A DNA stretch of 64,000 bases from Avena insularis. Lineage: Eukaryota; Streptophyta; Magnoliopsida; Poales; Poaceae. The stretch is taken from positions 465,850,744-465,914,743 of the forward strand of contig CM042697.1 in NCBI GenBank assembly GCA_023614405.1, read 5' to 3'. Both the position numbers and the translations under genes were made by a program. Under the pieces are notes generated by a model, which was not told the origin of the DNA, did not search any database, and saw only the letters and a program-made list of their open reading frames with translations. Below are positions 36,509 through 47,757 of the stretch, in pieces; positions within the stretch are counted from its first letter, which is position 1, and the number at the start of each line of letters is the position of its first letter.

Positions 36509-36840
36509 AGGTCATATGTAGAAGAGCTCAATTATAGAGATAACCGAGACATGTAGAGATAAATATGTATCCTGACATTCACCTCCAATAGAAAGATAAT
36601 CTCTGTTGGAGATGTGTGTTGCACAATGCACTACAAGCACCACCAAGGCTGAACTTATTCTCCTCGAGCCTTGCCACAATGATAAGTGTCTCGATTCACT
36701 AGGGGTCCCTTGAGTGCGCTCATCAAACCCTTACAACATGATATCTCCAAGTTTGCCTAGACCACCCTGTATTGTGGATGTTGGAAGAAAGTAGTATTCA
36801 AATACCGCTCCATCGTGAGGCAAAGGAACTCCAAATAATA
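36509..36840 (+). repeat. Right part of the Triticeae repeat split by the copia array
   Basis: ATAGAGATAACCGAGACATG and the following GATAAATATGTATCC match the order of words at 61755-61795 in the long repeat at the right of the window. Together with 20879-21167 this shows that the copia array inserted into an older copy. Confidence 0.65.
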
Positions 36841-36844
36841 ATCG

Positions 36845-37099
36845 TTATCTTACTATATTTTCTAATGGGGAGAGTGAGGGAGTGGGAGTGAAGAGGAAGA
36901 GGGGGACATATACTAGCAATCCTAGGGCAACGCTGACGACGAGGAGGAATATTGTGTATGGGATGCGGGCATCCAGCACTAGGGACGCTCTGACGAATAG
37001 GACGACATCGACGGGCTTGGGTTGGCATTTTAGAAGAGGAGGAGACGAACTCAAGCTCTGAAATCCTCGACGAAAGATGAAACTGTCCCAAGATGCCAA
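36845..37099 (-). pseudogene. Isolated exon-1 relic of an SOS1-type Na+/H+ antiporter
   Basis: The minus-strand frame contains VDVVLFVRASLVLD and RIPYTIFLLVVSVALGLL, which match the first transmembrane region of plant SOS1/NHX7 antiporters, where VLFFGVSLVLG and RVPYTVALLVLGVALG are usual. The frame then runs into what should be intron 1 after GGATTGCTA|GTATAT. The family's RHLLRGT segment between the two blocks is missing. It lies downstream of the main SOS1-type body (38947-45183) and in the same orientation, so it would be the head of a second, otherwise lost, copy or a displaced exon. Confidence 0.6.
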
Positions 37100-37127
37100 G
37101 TAGGAGTGACTTGTTTGAGAGAGAAAG

Positions 37128-37145
37128 AGAGAGGGGGGGGGGGGG
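37128..37145. repeat. Purine/poly-G tract
   Basis: A GAGA tract runs into about 13 consecutive G. Its length may be unreliable in any sequencing method. Confidence 0.7.
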
Positions 37146-37590
37146 TCAACCAGCGGTAGTGTAAAATCCCTTTTGATCTAAAAAAAGGCGGTAGTAGGAA
37201 AACTACAACTCCAGAACTAGATTATCGAGTAGAGGTGGCGGATACAACGTGTTTTTAACGGAGAAGTATACGTAATAGCTACATATTCATATTTGCAACC
37301 TGATTATCGACCACATATTCATATTTCTGCTTCTTTTTTCTTTTCTTTTTTATTCCTCGGTATGGTGAAGCAATAGTAGCACGGTTGAGGTCAAGGTCAT
37401 AGAGTGTCCTCATAACCGTCTTCGGAGCATATATTAGCCAATATTTCCAACGATTTACCGGTGTTTGGTTCTCTTCGGCTACTTTCGCTGAATTTCTCGG
37501 TGTTTTTCGATCATCGAGGAGGAGCTATGGTGGAGCACGGGTCGATTACGTATATTCAGTTGAGTTCCCTCGTTATCTAGTTCTATCTAT

Positions 37591-37592
<2 letters not shown>
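37146..37592. other. Intergenic DNA, nothing recognised
   Basis: No open frame of interest, RNA or repeat end is visible. Confidence 0.4.

Positions 37593-37671
<79 letters not shown>
37593..37671. repeat. (AT)n microsatellite
   Basis: About 79 bases of uninterrupted AT dinucleotides, self-complementary and expected to be length-variable. Confidence 0.95.
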
Positions 37672-37673
<2 letters not shown>

Positions 37674-38946
37674 TTATCACCATCAATTAAAAAAAACAGG
37701 CCACCCTACCCTTGCCATGCATTTGGCCCTAACATGATGCTCACTCCACCTAGCGCTAATCTAGTTATTAGTATAAAAAACCCAGCTAGCGCTAATCTGA
37801 CACGCCACAGGCATGTATGCTCGCTCGGTCGCTCCCCCCGTCGCACCACCCGTTGCTGGTTCATTTCTCCTCTAGGACACCTCTGCCCTCTTTCACGTTG
37901 TTGCATCGTCAATTCGCCAAGCCATCCCACCAAGTAAGAGTAGCTAGTGGCCTATGAAGAAGATGTCGTCCCGCCCTATACATCATCTCGCGGAAGACCA
38001 CTACGCCGTTGCGCTTGTGCAGCATCACTCATCAGCCAGCGGTAGCACGGTCAGGTCTGCTTCTAATTTGGCCAGGACTGAGTCCTTCTCCACGCGGAGT
38101 GCAGCTGGCCAAGGCGCAAAGGCGGGGGATCAAAGCATATACTAACCCATTTTTTGTCAGCTAAAAAAGGTGCGACACCTCCTCTTCATCTCTCTTCACG
38201 TTGGTAGTATCACACATCTCTGTGGCTATTCTGACCTCCGACTGCTTCTCCATGAATCCAGCGCATACAATACAATACAATCCCCTACGCGGGGTCTACG
38301 TGGTGACCGGTACACTGGCTTCAGGGTTTTCAACTTGTTTCTCCCAACAATGTAAACTGAATGTGGAGGCACATCAATACACACGTGCCATGCCATGTAC
38401 AGGGCTACAGGCACGCTCAAAACAGAAAACATCTAAGCATGGTACGACATGGCGAGCAATCCGAAAAAGCACAACCTCAGAACAATTCACAACTCAAAAC
38501 GATGAGATGAAACCATGATGGTACACAGGAGACGAACCATTGACAGCAAATCAAAATAACAGAAAATAAGGTCTGAGTTAACAACAAAACACGGCCAAAG
38601 AGTCTGACATATTCGGTTTCAAACCAAACCATTCCCTTCACTGTCGTCTCCATTCCTTATTTTCAGACCTGCCGCCCCCCTGATTCCTGCATAGCTCGTA
38701 GATTTTTTTCCAGCCTCGCCAAAATGAGCTAGAGGCCATCCCCAACCCCGCTCCACCCAAAATGAGCAGTTGGCACCTGTTGGAGCGCTGGGAGAAACTC
38801 CACCAGAGTTCAGATCCACGGGTGAGTAGTGAATCTGTGTTTGAGTGAAGCAAACCGTGCTGCCGCAGACAACCCATGATATATGACAGCACAGCTGGGA
38901 CTTTCCGCACGAGCAGCATCCACGCATCCGTCAGTCGCTCGCCCTA
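37672..38946. other. 3' flank of the SOS1-type pseudogene and intergenic DNA
   Basis: No gene is supported. Open frames on either strand (for example 37706-37937 and 38619-38927) lack any domain. The part next to 38947 would be the former 3' untranslated region of the SOS1-type gene. Confidence 0.4.
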
Positions 38947-41900
38947 TCACGGTGCGCCGCCGGGTGACTTGCCCAAGGACGGCTTGCCTGGGGGGTCGAT
39001 GTTGACGATGACGTCTTCTCCGGTGGATTCTTCCATGCTGCCATACAGGCCGAGATGCAGGGCTTTAGCAGATAGGAGGCTATCACCCTCTTGGTTTCTG
39101 GCTGCGGCTAGGCTGGTGGATTCCTGGGAGCTTTCAGGCCAACCAAGCAAACCGCCGTGCTCTCCGCTCAGCGTCAGCAACGGTGAGCTTCTCTGCAGAT
39201 TGGCCTCCGCTAACAGCCTCCCCGCTTCAAAGATGATAACCCGAGCTCGTGCTTGCACCTCATAACTGTTGGCTGCATAGCAGTAGTCCAAATCGTTTGT
39301 GCCTGTAAACAATCAGATGATAACTAAAAAACATACAAGTTGAGACCTTATATAGATTTCAAAAAACGAATCACTGCTTAATCGATGAAAACGCAAAGAA
39401 CCTGCCTGAAGGCCGTAGACCAAGTAACTCCAGGTCGATGTTTGGCCTTCGCAAGTCCTTCTAGCAAGATGCCAATTTGATTATGCTCGAGTACAATGTC
39501 TTCCCCCTCGGTGTAGAAGCTCATGGTAGATCCTTTGGCAATGACAAGCCTCGTCTCATGCGTTGTTATTCTCTCGAATACACGCGGGATCAAAAGCTTA
39601 GCAACGACTAGAGCGCTTTCCTGCAATTTCCATGTATGAATGATTTAGGGACTAGCGGATATAGAGCCCTTCACCATGTTCTCTAAAACAACATATGGAT
39701 TGTTTCGCACAAGAAACGTTGACATGTGACACTAGAGAAGGACCATGTCATGTGGCCAGATTTGAACACGGTAACTGGTTTAGGTGAAGAGAGGAGGAAA
39801 GACCAACAACCAAGCGACAATGCCTGTGTAAGCTCGTTTCAAACTGGTGGACTGTGCTTTAAGCAAATTTCGTCCGCAAAAGTGTTACATAATACATAAA
39901 TCATTTGAGTCAAGGGCACATAACAAGGCGGTTAGGTGCTATTTTCCCTTTACACAATTGCTAGTAACTATGTTTTATCATTCTGAATATACTCTAGGTG
40001 TTGCATGCGAGAGAAAACCAATTGGGTTCCTCTTTTTGTATTTTTTCAAAATTTTGAACTCTTTCAAATTGGAGGTTGGGTTGTAACAAGAAGCAATTCT
40101 ACCAAGGCTGGGTCAAAGAAGAAACAACACCGCTCATCTGACAGGTTCAGGTTTCTCGGTTGGTAACCGGCCGTTATGTGAACCGTGGTGATACTAAGTA
40201 AAATTCAAGGCATTTGCTTCTGTCCCCTCATAGCGTTCAGAAATAAACAGCAAAAATGCAGTATAAGAATCACTGAATTCAGTAAACACACAAGTAGACA
40301 GTATTATTGAAGTATACCTGCCACAGTAAAGCCTCAACAGAAGGATCTGACCAACGCAACTGATCTATCTTTTCAGCTTCAATGAAGAAACAACGCACAA
40401 AAGAATCTGCAATCATGTTACAGATATAAGGCTTTCCAGTTAGCACCTCGTATAGACCCAAAGTGCTTCCATGTGATAAAATTGGATCCAATGAGTACAT
40501 GCTGCTTAGCCTCTGACTTGTCCACTGTCAAAAAAAGAGGGAAATCTTAAGGGATATGCCCATTATATAACAAACCAACACAGTAAAGTATAATATACTA
40601 AAAAAAATACAGTGGTCTGAAGCACAGAGTTTACCTTTACTAGTCCAGTCGAAATGATCCATATACCAGTTGCACTTGAGCCTTCCATATAAAGGGATGT
40701 GTCATGTCCTTTTACTGTTTCTTTTGTATTGTGTAACAAATGAGCACGCACAACAGCAGGCAGCACGCCGACTAAAGGATGAGTGTCTAAAAGGTCGCTA
40801 ACACTCATTTTCACTAATGGTGGATTCCTCTTAAGCTTCTTCAAGTCTGTCTGAGAAGTGAAGAATTAGCATATTTGTTTTGATTGGAGAAGAAACCTCA
40901 ACGCCATTAATCTTTACTCAGGAACAACGAAAGACAAGTCAAACACTCTCACTACCTGCAAAGCATCATCCAGTTGTATCATTTCCTTTTCTTCCAGTAA
41001 CCCAGTCTTCCGTAGGTTTTGAACATACTTACTCAAGTGTGTCAATACCGAATATGTTACTTGTCGAGTCTTCAGCACACAAAGCAGCTGAGAAAATGTG
41101 AAATGGATTCAAAATCCAGGCATTTTCACCAATGTGAAATCCTTCTTTTTATTCATATAGTGATTTTTTTTCATTAGTCCAGAAATATGGTATGAAGTAT
41201 TGTGAAGTTTTATAAACCTAGGGCTTGTTTCGACAGAAGGGAGTTCCACGGGAACTTTGCATAAAACAAAACAATAATCCACAAAAAATCCTAAAACATC
41301 CTTCCGTTCCAAACTCCCAAGCTAACCATTTACAACTATTCAACCTTGCGATGCTATTCAAGCACATGAAGTCTCTAAAGACCAAACTAGTGCCATTTCA
41401 GTTCAGATGATGTGCTTTCTCTAGTTTTGCAAAATACAACTGCTAGTTGAATGAACTGTCAAGATACTGTGTTGGGGGCTGGCTGAAGGCTATGTATTAG
41501 CTGAGTCATCAATTATTAAAAGCACAAATACAAACCTGAGGGAATGTACAGCGAACTTCTTCCAGGAACTTTCTAGCTTCCTCTCCCATGGCATTACTTT
41601 CATCAATAACAATTCTCGCAATCTCATTATCTCCTGATAAAAGAAGTATAAAAATATTTACTGAAACCTGGCCAAGGAGATTAGGATCATACATGCAAGT
41701 TGAACTCCACATATCTAGAAAACAGATTCAGAAGAGAAAAGAGAAGTTACTCAAAATTATTGGGAAAGATTACTTCAGACAGGCTTTGCATGGTTAACTA
41801 CAAACAAAGTAAACCTTTTCCAGTTCAACATTAATAAGCTAAAATGGTTTGAACTATCCACCCATCCGTACCATGACATAGCTGATTGATTCTACATGAA

Positions 41901-44900
41901 AATAGTCTGTCTGTGCCAAGTAACAAATACTGCTTTCTGTCCCCAAGTATGAACTACAACAATGTGGCACCTACACTAAGAATATGTTTCAGACATAACA
42001 TCAGTCATATGCACTACTATATTGTGATAGAACTTCATGTACTAAATTCTGATACGGAATTTAGTACTGATCGCGAACTAGGGCTTTGTATGAACTCTCT
42101 TTATCACTTGTCTAATTATTCTTCAAAACAGTAATCCAACATTATAATTTGAGATACTACTGAACTATTTTTCCAGCGTGCTAGTGACAGCTGATACGGA
42201 ATTGAAGCATGATAATCTTTAGCTCAATGATAAATAGTCAATAGTTTGAAAAGCTGGAAAGGAGGTAAACTGATGCTACTATGCGAAAATGATAATTTAT
42301 CCATTTCTCAGCATACCAAAATCTATATCTGTGTTCCTTGAGAGTTTTACAGTAATAACAGCAATGTTCTTCTTTCACAACACATACTCAGTTCTACCAA
42401 CATCGCTTAACCTGTCCAAATCTCCGCCCAAGTTATTCAAGTACGCATCAGAAATAACAACATTAACAGCATTTTGATCGCAACACAAGCCCTCTGATAA
42501 ACACCTAAATGCTTAATACCGAGACATTTAAAAAGCACATGAAGTAGCAAAACAAATCAGATCAGATGGAAACTGTGAAGCTCTGTTCAGTTCCTCGGTA
42601 CCTATATCATGGTACTTTCATATATGCATATCTAGAAGTTGCCTTAGATTATCAGTACAGCAACATCATGAGAAATATTGCAAAAGGATGTACCGCAAAA
42701 CATAATTATAGGACTGACACAAAGGCTCTTTTGGTTTGGTGTGAACTATTTCAAGAAACTGAACCAGTCGTAGCCTTGAAAACAAAAGGCGGAAGTATGA
42801 GAGCTTGAATATGTTCTTTATCTTCCAGAATATGAAAACTGTGAAGCTCTCTAAATCCTCGATTTCTACGTAGGTACTTTGCTATATGCATATATAGAAA
42901 TTAACTCATGTTACCAGTAAAACAGCATCACAAGCAATATTGCAAAAGGAGGTACAAAGAGAGATAGTACTAGGACTGATTTTCTAAGACTATGTCCATA
43001 TCCTGTGAATTATTTCACAAAACTGAACCAACCAGACCCTTCAAAAAACAGAAGGCAGGAAGATGTTCTTTATCTTACAGTATAGAAAGCAAGATAGCTG
43101 ACAGCAAGAGTAAGTGTCATCTCTAAGATTGTATCGTTGAAAATACAGCCCAGCCATAGTAATGATATGATTCCAAATGCAAGTCCAAGAGCAACACTGC
43201 TCAAAGAAATACCAATTAGCATTATAAGCATGCTAGGCATATTGGGTAATTGACATTAAAAGAACTTTATACATACCCTCCAAGTGAAACTTCTGTTAAG
43301 AAGATCATTATTGACTCTGCATTGAAGCTTCTTCCGAGCACCATCCGATAGAATAACTGATAGACAACAACAGAAACCCTGTAGAATAATGTGTGGCCAT
43401 TTAGCGTGAACTGCTAATCAAAAAGGAAAAGCGTGTAATGGTTCATAATGCAATTTTACAACATCCAAAAGGTTATTTTTACTTGGCTTTCTAACACCTT
43501 AGCTATCCACCATGTACTTGATGAACACAAATACACAATGACTATGTCAACCCCATTACAGAGGTCATAGGTTTTTTTGATTATTGAGGTCATAGTAAGT
43601 TAACTAAGTCCTGATTTTAACTATAGTTGATAAACAACAAAAATACATTTGTGCATGGCATGAAAAGCTTTATCACATTTTTTTATGCATTTGTAATAGT
43701 GCCATGGGTTGGAAAAGAAAAATAGACACGGATTTTAGTATTATTGTAAGAGGAATCTCCCCCTCATTGAAGGAGGCACAAATTTACTGGTACACTATAG
43801 GTTTTCCAGAGCCATTGACAAAGGTGGTTCAACCTTTTAAATGAAGTTCAGTATGTGTGTCGAGTCTCAAATAACTGTTCTACTAACATGATGATAGCAC
43901 GGTGTTAAGACCCCCAGGAAGCCAATTGCGCCTCAAAGATACTTTAGATGTAACCTTGAAGAACAAAGTCTAGTGAGCATTTTTTTTCCAACCAGTCACT
44001 AAACCAGTTGAACTTTAGAACAAAAACATGCAATCTATCTATTTGAGTCAGTGGTTGTGTTTTGGTTCTCATAATCGGAGTTGCTCTGAAGAAACTAACA
44101 TTAAAACTTAAAAGCATGTTTAGAAATGAAAGTATACCCATCGTTCATCAAGGATTCTCCCTCAATAATTGTGCTGAGCTTTTTACTTGTTCCGAGCTCT
44201 TTTAGATGTGCAACCACGGCAACAGGATCGGTGGCACTTAGCAGGCCACCAAGTAACAATGATATTTTCCAGTCCCAATCATATGGAAAAGTAAGCTGCG
44301 ACAATGAACTAGATAGTATCAAACTAATCAAAGAAGTATCAACGCCAACGGTATGTCTGTCCATTTTAGATTTAGGTACACACCTTTAGAGCAGTGCCAA
44401 GTAAGAATGTTGACATTAGCACACCAGGTCCAGCAAGTAAGATCATCTGTACCATGCATTTCTAAAAAATAAACATTTCACAACTTTTATACACATCAAA
44501 CAAATACATATATATGCAACTGCTGTGCTATATCATAGCAGACAATTGGCAGGGTAAGAAATCAACAAGATAAAGCACAATCAAATACAGGATAAAGAGT
44601 GACCATCTATAAGATGTAGAGTTCTTTTGAATGATTAAACAAGGAAGGGGTTGTGTATATAAAGAGCACGCTTCTTCCCCACAACTCAAACTTTGATTAA
44701 GCTTAAGCCACTCAGATTTTATCATTGATTTTCAGGGGAAGAGATCAACATAAGCACAACTGGATACAGGGTAAAGGGCGACCATATACAAGACGAAGAG
44801 TTCTTCTGAATGATTAAACGAGGAAGTGGTTGAGGATGTAAAGAGCATGGTTCTTCACTGCAACTCAACTTTCAATTAACCCACTCAGATTTCATCAGAT

Positions 44901-45183
44901 GGGCAAACTTGAAAATCTGAACCTTAATTTGGTGTGCTTCCATCGAAAAGGCGCTTTCAAACAGAAGGGCTGGAAGGAAAGCAGCCAGGAGAAGATCAGG
45001 GTTTATGTTAGCCCCTGCAAATTTCAAAGCACGATACACACAAGTGATTAAATTAGAAACATAATCAAATTCTCAAACACTTGTCGCATGAGTCTCAATG
45101 CTGAAATAATATATATCCATGGTGAAACTCACATATACGAATGCCAGCTCCCAGTTTGCCTAGACCGCCTTCTGTCCCGTATT
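38947..45183 (-). pseudogene. SOS1-like: SOS1/NHX7-type Na+/H+ antiporter, exon 1 and middle exons lost
   Basis: SOS1 proteins export Na+ across the plasma membrane in exchange for H+ and have about 12 membrane spans plus a long cytosolic tail with a cyclic-nucleotide-binding-like domain. Exons with good splice sites (minus): 45183-45133 (YGTEGGLGKLGAGIRI), 45014-44923, 44461-44384, 44295-44138 (SATDPVAVVAHLKELG, the ion-binding region), 43378-43277, 43196-43079, 41633-41536, 41087-40956, 40850-40635, 40524-40318, 39620-39402 and 39302-38947 (stop TGA). Exon 1 is absent upstream of 45183. The residues from about 288 to 690 of the rice protein, that is the last membrane spans and the linker, are missing between 43079 and 41633, where only 1.4 kb of non-coding DNA remains. 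The tail is also shorter than in rice. The surviving exons keep open frames and consensus splice sites, so decay looks recent or driven by deletion. Confidence 0.82.
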
Positions 45184-45251
45184 CTGTATGTCAGTATAAG
45201 AAAATAATATTCAAAGACTGTCCCGAAATTATCTTTTTTCAAGGAAAACCA

Positions 45252-45267
45252 GCATCTTACAACTCTT
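45252..45267. repeat. Target-site duplication of the LINE, left copy
   Basis: GCATCTTACAACTCTT here is repeated exactly at 47430-47445. The 16-base direct repeat brackets the LINE and proves a single insertion event. Confidence 0.9.
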
Positions 45268-45424
45268 TTTTTTTTGAAAAAGCGCAGGAGAGCTGCGTTT
45301 TCATTGATAGAGGAAGGAGTACAAGGTACTCAAGCTGTACAAAGTCAAGAGAAAGGACATGAACCACGTCCAGAAATCAATAAAGGAGAAAAACAAAATG
45401 GCCAGGAGGCCGGAAACCACCGCA

Positions 45425-47373
45425 CTACTCTCGCGCCCACAGGTGCCGGCAACCAGCCAGCGCCCAACTCGAGCGCTCATCCTGAGCCTCGGAAAAGACT
45501 ACCGAAGGAGGCTTATCGACGCCCCGAAAAATACGGTCGTTGCGCTCGCGCCAAATGAACCAAACCAGGAGGAGAGCCAGGGTCTTGCTCCTCCTCGCCG
45601 CAGGAGAGCTTGCATCAGGAGAGAGACCCTCCAGCCAATCCGGCAGCGTGGCGCCGGTCCGCCAAGAGGTAGGGAGGAAACTCGGGACCTCGAAACCAGC
45701 GGCAGCCAGGCTCCATAAGCTCCGGGACCACGGGCACTCAGCGACAAGGTGAACAGCCGACTCAAGGTTGCGCCGGCACAGAGGACAGAAGTAAGAGTTT
45801 GGCCATTGCCTCGCCATCAGTCTGTCCGCAGTAAGGATCCGATTCTGTACCAGGAGCCATGCGAACAACCGACACTTGGCAGGTGCCCAGACCTGCCAAA
45901 TCGAGGGGACCAAGGGCGACGCTGTCGAGCCCTGGAACTGCAGGCGGTAGGCAGAAGCCACGGAGAAACACCCAGAGGCGCACACGCGCCAGACGAACAT
46001 GTCATCGGAACCCTCCTGCAAGTTGAGGGCCGCAACTGCCGACCAGAGGCGGACAAAGTCGGGCAAGGTCGCCGCCGAGACCCGCCCGCGGAGGTCGGCA
46101 ACCCAACGCTGGGAGCTCACTGCGTCCGCCACCGAGCGCATCTTGCGACGGGAGGCCGCAAATAGCTCCGGCATTGAGCGAAAGGGGGCCTGGCCATCCA
46201 ACCAGCTGTCGAACCAGAAACTGGCCCTGCGGCCGTCGCCCACGGTAACCTGTGTGGCCGCGGCGAAAAGGTCCTGCTCCGCGGGTGAGCAAGGAAGAGG
46301 CATGCCCACCCAGGGCTTGTCAGGCGCTGTGCGTTCGAGCCACAGCCACTTGAGGCGGAGGGCCGTTCCGAAGCGATCAAGGTCAACGATTCCGAGGCCG
46401 CCCAGCTCCCTGGGCCTGCAGATACGACCCCAGGCGATTTTGCAGTGCCCGCCATGGCAGGAGACCTCGCCGCGCCAGAGCCAGGCACGCCGAATGCGGT
46501 CAATCTCCTTGCGCACCCAAACTGGCAACGAGTGTACGGAGATCCAGTAGACAGACAGGGCCGAGAGCACAACATTGAGGAGCACAAGACGCCCGGCCTC
46601 CGAGAGCCACTTGAACTTCCAGCAGGCCAGCCGGCTGGCGATCCGGTCAAGCAGAGGCTGGAAGTCAATCTTGCGAAGCTTCCGCAGGCTAAGAGGCAGC
46701 CCCAGGAACTTGCATGGCAGCGAAGCTATACAAGCGCCCAGCGGGGAGACGACGTCCACCACGTCGAGGTCCTCGCAGCGGATGGGAATCACCGAGGTCT
46801 TGGCGAAGTTGACCCGAAGACCTGTGACCGCGCCAAAGCGGTCAAGGATGGCGTGCGCAGCTTCCAGCTCGGCTTTGACCGGGTTGATGAAGAAAATGGC
46901 GTCATCGGCATACAAGGATGTGCGCAGCCCATTGGACTGGCCACGGATGCGGGACAGGACGCCCTTCTCGACCGCCAAGGAGAGCAACCGGTGCAACGAC
47001 TCCATAGCCAGAATGAAGAGGAAAGGTGACAATGGGTCGCCTTGCCGCAGGCCACGCTGATGGCGGATACGCGCACCCACGGCACCATTGAGGATGACCC
47101 GTGATGAAGCCGTCGAGAGAAGTAGGGCGATCCAATCGCACCACTTCTGACTGAAACCACGCGCACGCAGCATGGACAGGAGGTAAGGCCAAGAGACCGA
47201 GTCGAACGCCTTGGCGATGTCCAGCTTGACCATCAACACCGGGGTTTTTGAGCGGTGGAAACGCCGCACAAGCCCTTGGACAAATAGGAAGTTGTCCTGG
47301 ATAGACCTACCACGGATGAACGCACTCTGGATAGGGGAGACCAGGCTGCTGATTCGTCGTGCCAGACGGGTAG
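45425..47373 (-). CDS. LINE ORF2 fragment: reverse transcriptase and zf-RVT
   Basis: Reverse transcriptase copies LINE RNA into the genome at a nicked target. The frame is open from the inversion joint at about 47373 to the stop at 45425; the first ATG is at 47269 (614 codons). Visible motifs in order: QSAFIRGRSIQDN, DIAKAFDSV (first catalytic Asp), RGLRQGDPLSPFLF, LYADDAIFF (catalytic ADD box), and the C-terminal zf-RVT region with FCPLCRRNLESAVHL. The endonuclease half and the 5' end of the reverse transcriptase are missing, so it cannot move by itself. The uninterrupted frame points to a young insertion. No promoter of its own is expected. Confidence 0.88.
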
Positions 47374-47375
47374 CA

Positions 47376-47429
47376 AGTGGGTGACTTTCGCCCCATCAGT
47401 TTGCTGCACAGCGTGGCTAAGCTCTTCAT
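47376..47429 (+). mobile_element. Inverted 5' tip of the LINE
   Basis: The plus strand encodes GDFRPISLLHSVAKLF, the conserved reverse transcriptase block that normally comes directly before the segment found at the minus-strand start (ATRLARRISS). The two halves therefore belong together but lie head to head. Confidence 0.88.
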
Positions 47430-47445
47430 GCATCTTACAACTCTT
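47430..47445. repeat. Target-site duplication of the LINE, right copy
   Basis: Exact copy of 45252-45267. Confidence 0.9.
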
Positions 47446-47510
47446 AATTTGCTTTCTAGAGGGGAGAGTGATGGAGTGAGAGTAGAGAGGGGGTCCAAGG
47501 AATTCGAAAC
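47446..47510 (-). pseudogene. Remnant of SOS1-type intron 1, 5' part
   Basis: The stretch resembles 36860-36905 next to the exon-1 relic (GGGGAGAGTGA.GGAGTG in both). The similarity ends before exon 1 would be reached, where unrelated GC-rich sequence begins. This suggests a breakpoint that removed exon 1 from the main gene body. Confidence 0.45.
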
Positions 47511-47539
47511 CGATGGCGCCACCCAGTCCGCGCAGCGGC

Positions 47540-47743
47540 GCGGGAAGACTCTGGAGACGCTGCGGGGCTCGTGGTGTCAGCTGGAGCACAGGATGAGGAT
47601 GCGGACGTCACCCCGGTGGTTGCTGCGCGCCGCCAGTTGATGGCTCTGCTGCGCCGGTCACCTGAGGAGGAGAGAGGAAAACTGCAGAGGGACGTCGCTG
47701 ATTCTGGTCCGCTCATCGCCCATCTGACGGCACCAGCTTGAAC
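47540..47743 (+). pseudogene. Coding-like fragment of unknown gene
   Basis: The plus-strand frame ending ...ARRQLMALLRRSP, EEERGKLQRDVADSG and LIAHLTAPA followed by TGA has the composition of a real protein tail (balanced acidic and basic residues, GC-rich third positions). No domain is recognised and no matching upstream exon was found. It overlaps the left arm of the 58-base inverted repeat, whose right arm encodes the same peptide on the opposite strand. Confidence 0.35.
47671..47728 (+). repeat. Inverted repeat, left arm
   Basis: 58 bases perfectly complementary to 48470-48527; weaker similarity extends another 30 bases inward (to 47757, against 48437). Confidence 0.9.
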
Positions 47744-47757
47744 TGGTGGAAACGCAG

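Larger units (their letters stand above)
45268..47429 (-). mobile_element. 5'-truncated, 5'-inverted LINE
   Basis: The element is 2.16 kb and bounded by 16-base target duplications. Its 3' end lies at the left: on the minus strand the sequence ends ...CTGCGCTTTTTC followed by an A-run. The body (47375-45268) encodes the reverse transcriptase and zf-RVT region on the minus strand. The last 54 bases at the 5' end (47376-47429) carry the immediately preceding part of the same protein on the plus strand, so the 5' tip is inverted. It sits upstream of exon 2 of the SOS1-type pseudogene, in what was intron 1, and in the same orientation. Confidence 0.92.

Noticed and set aside
46445..47060. Plus-strand frames of 160-194 codons at 46.4-47.1 kb
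   Set aside because: They are antisense shadows of the LINE reverse transcriptase on the minus strand.
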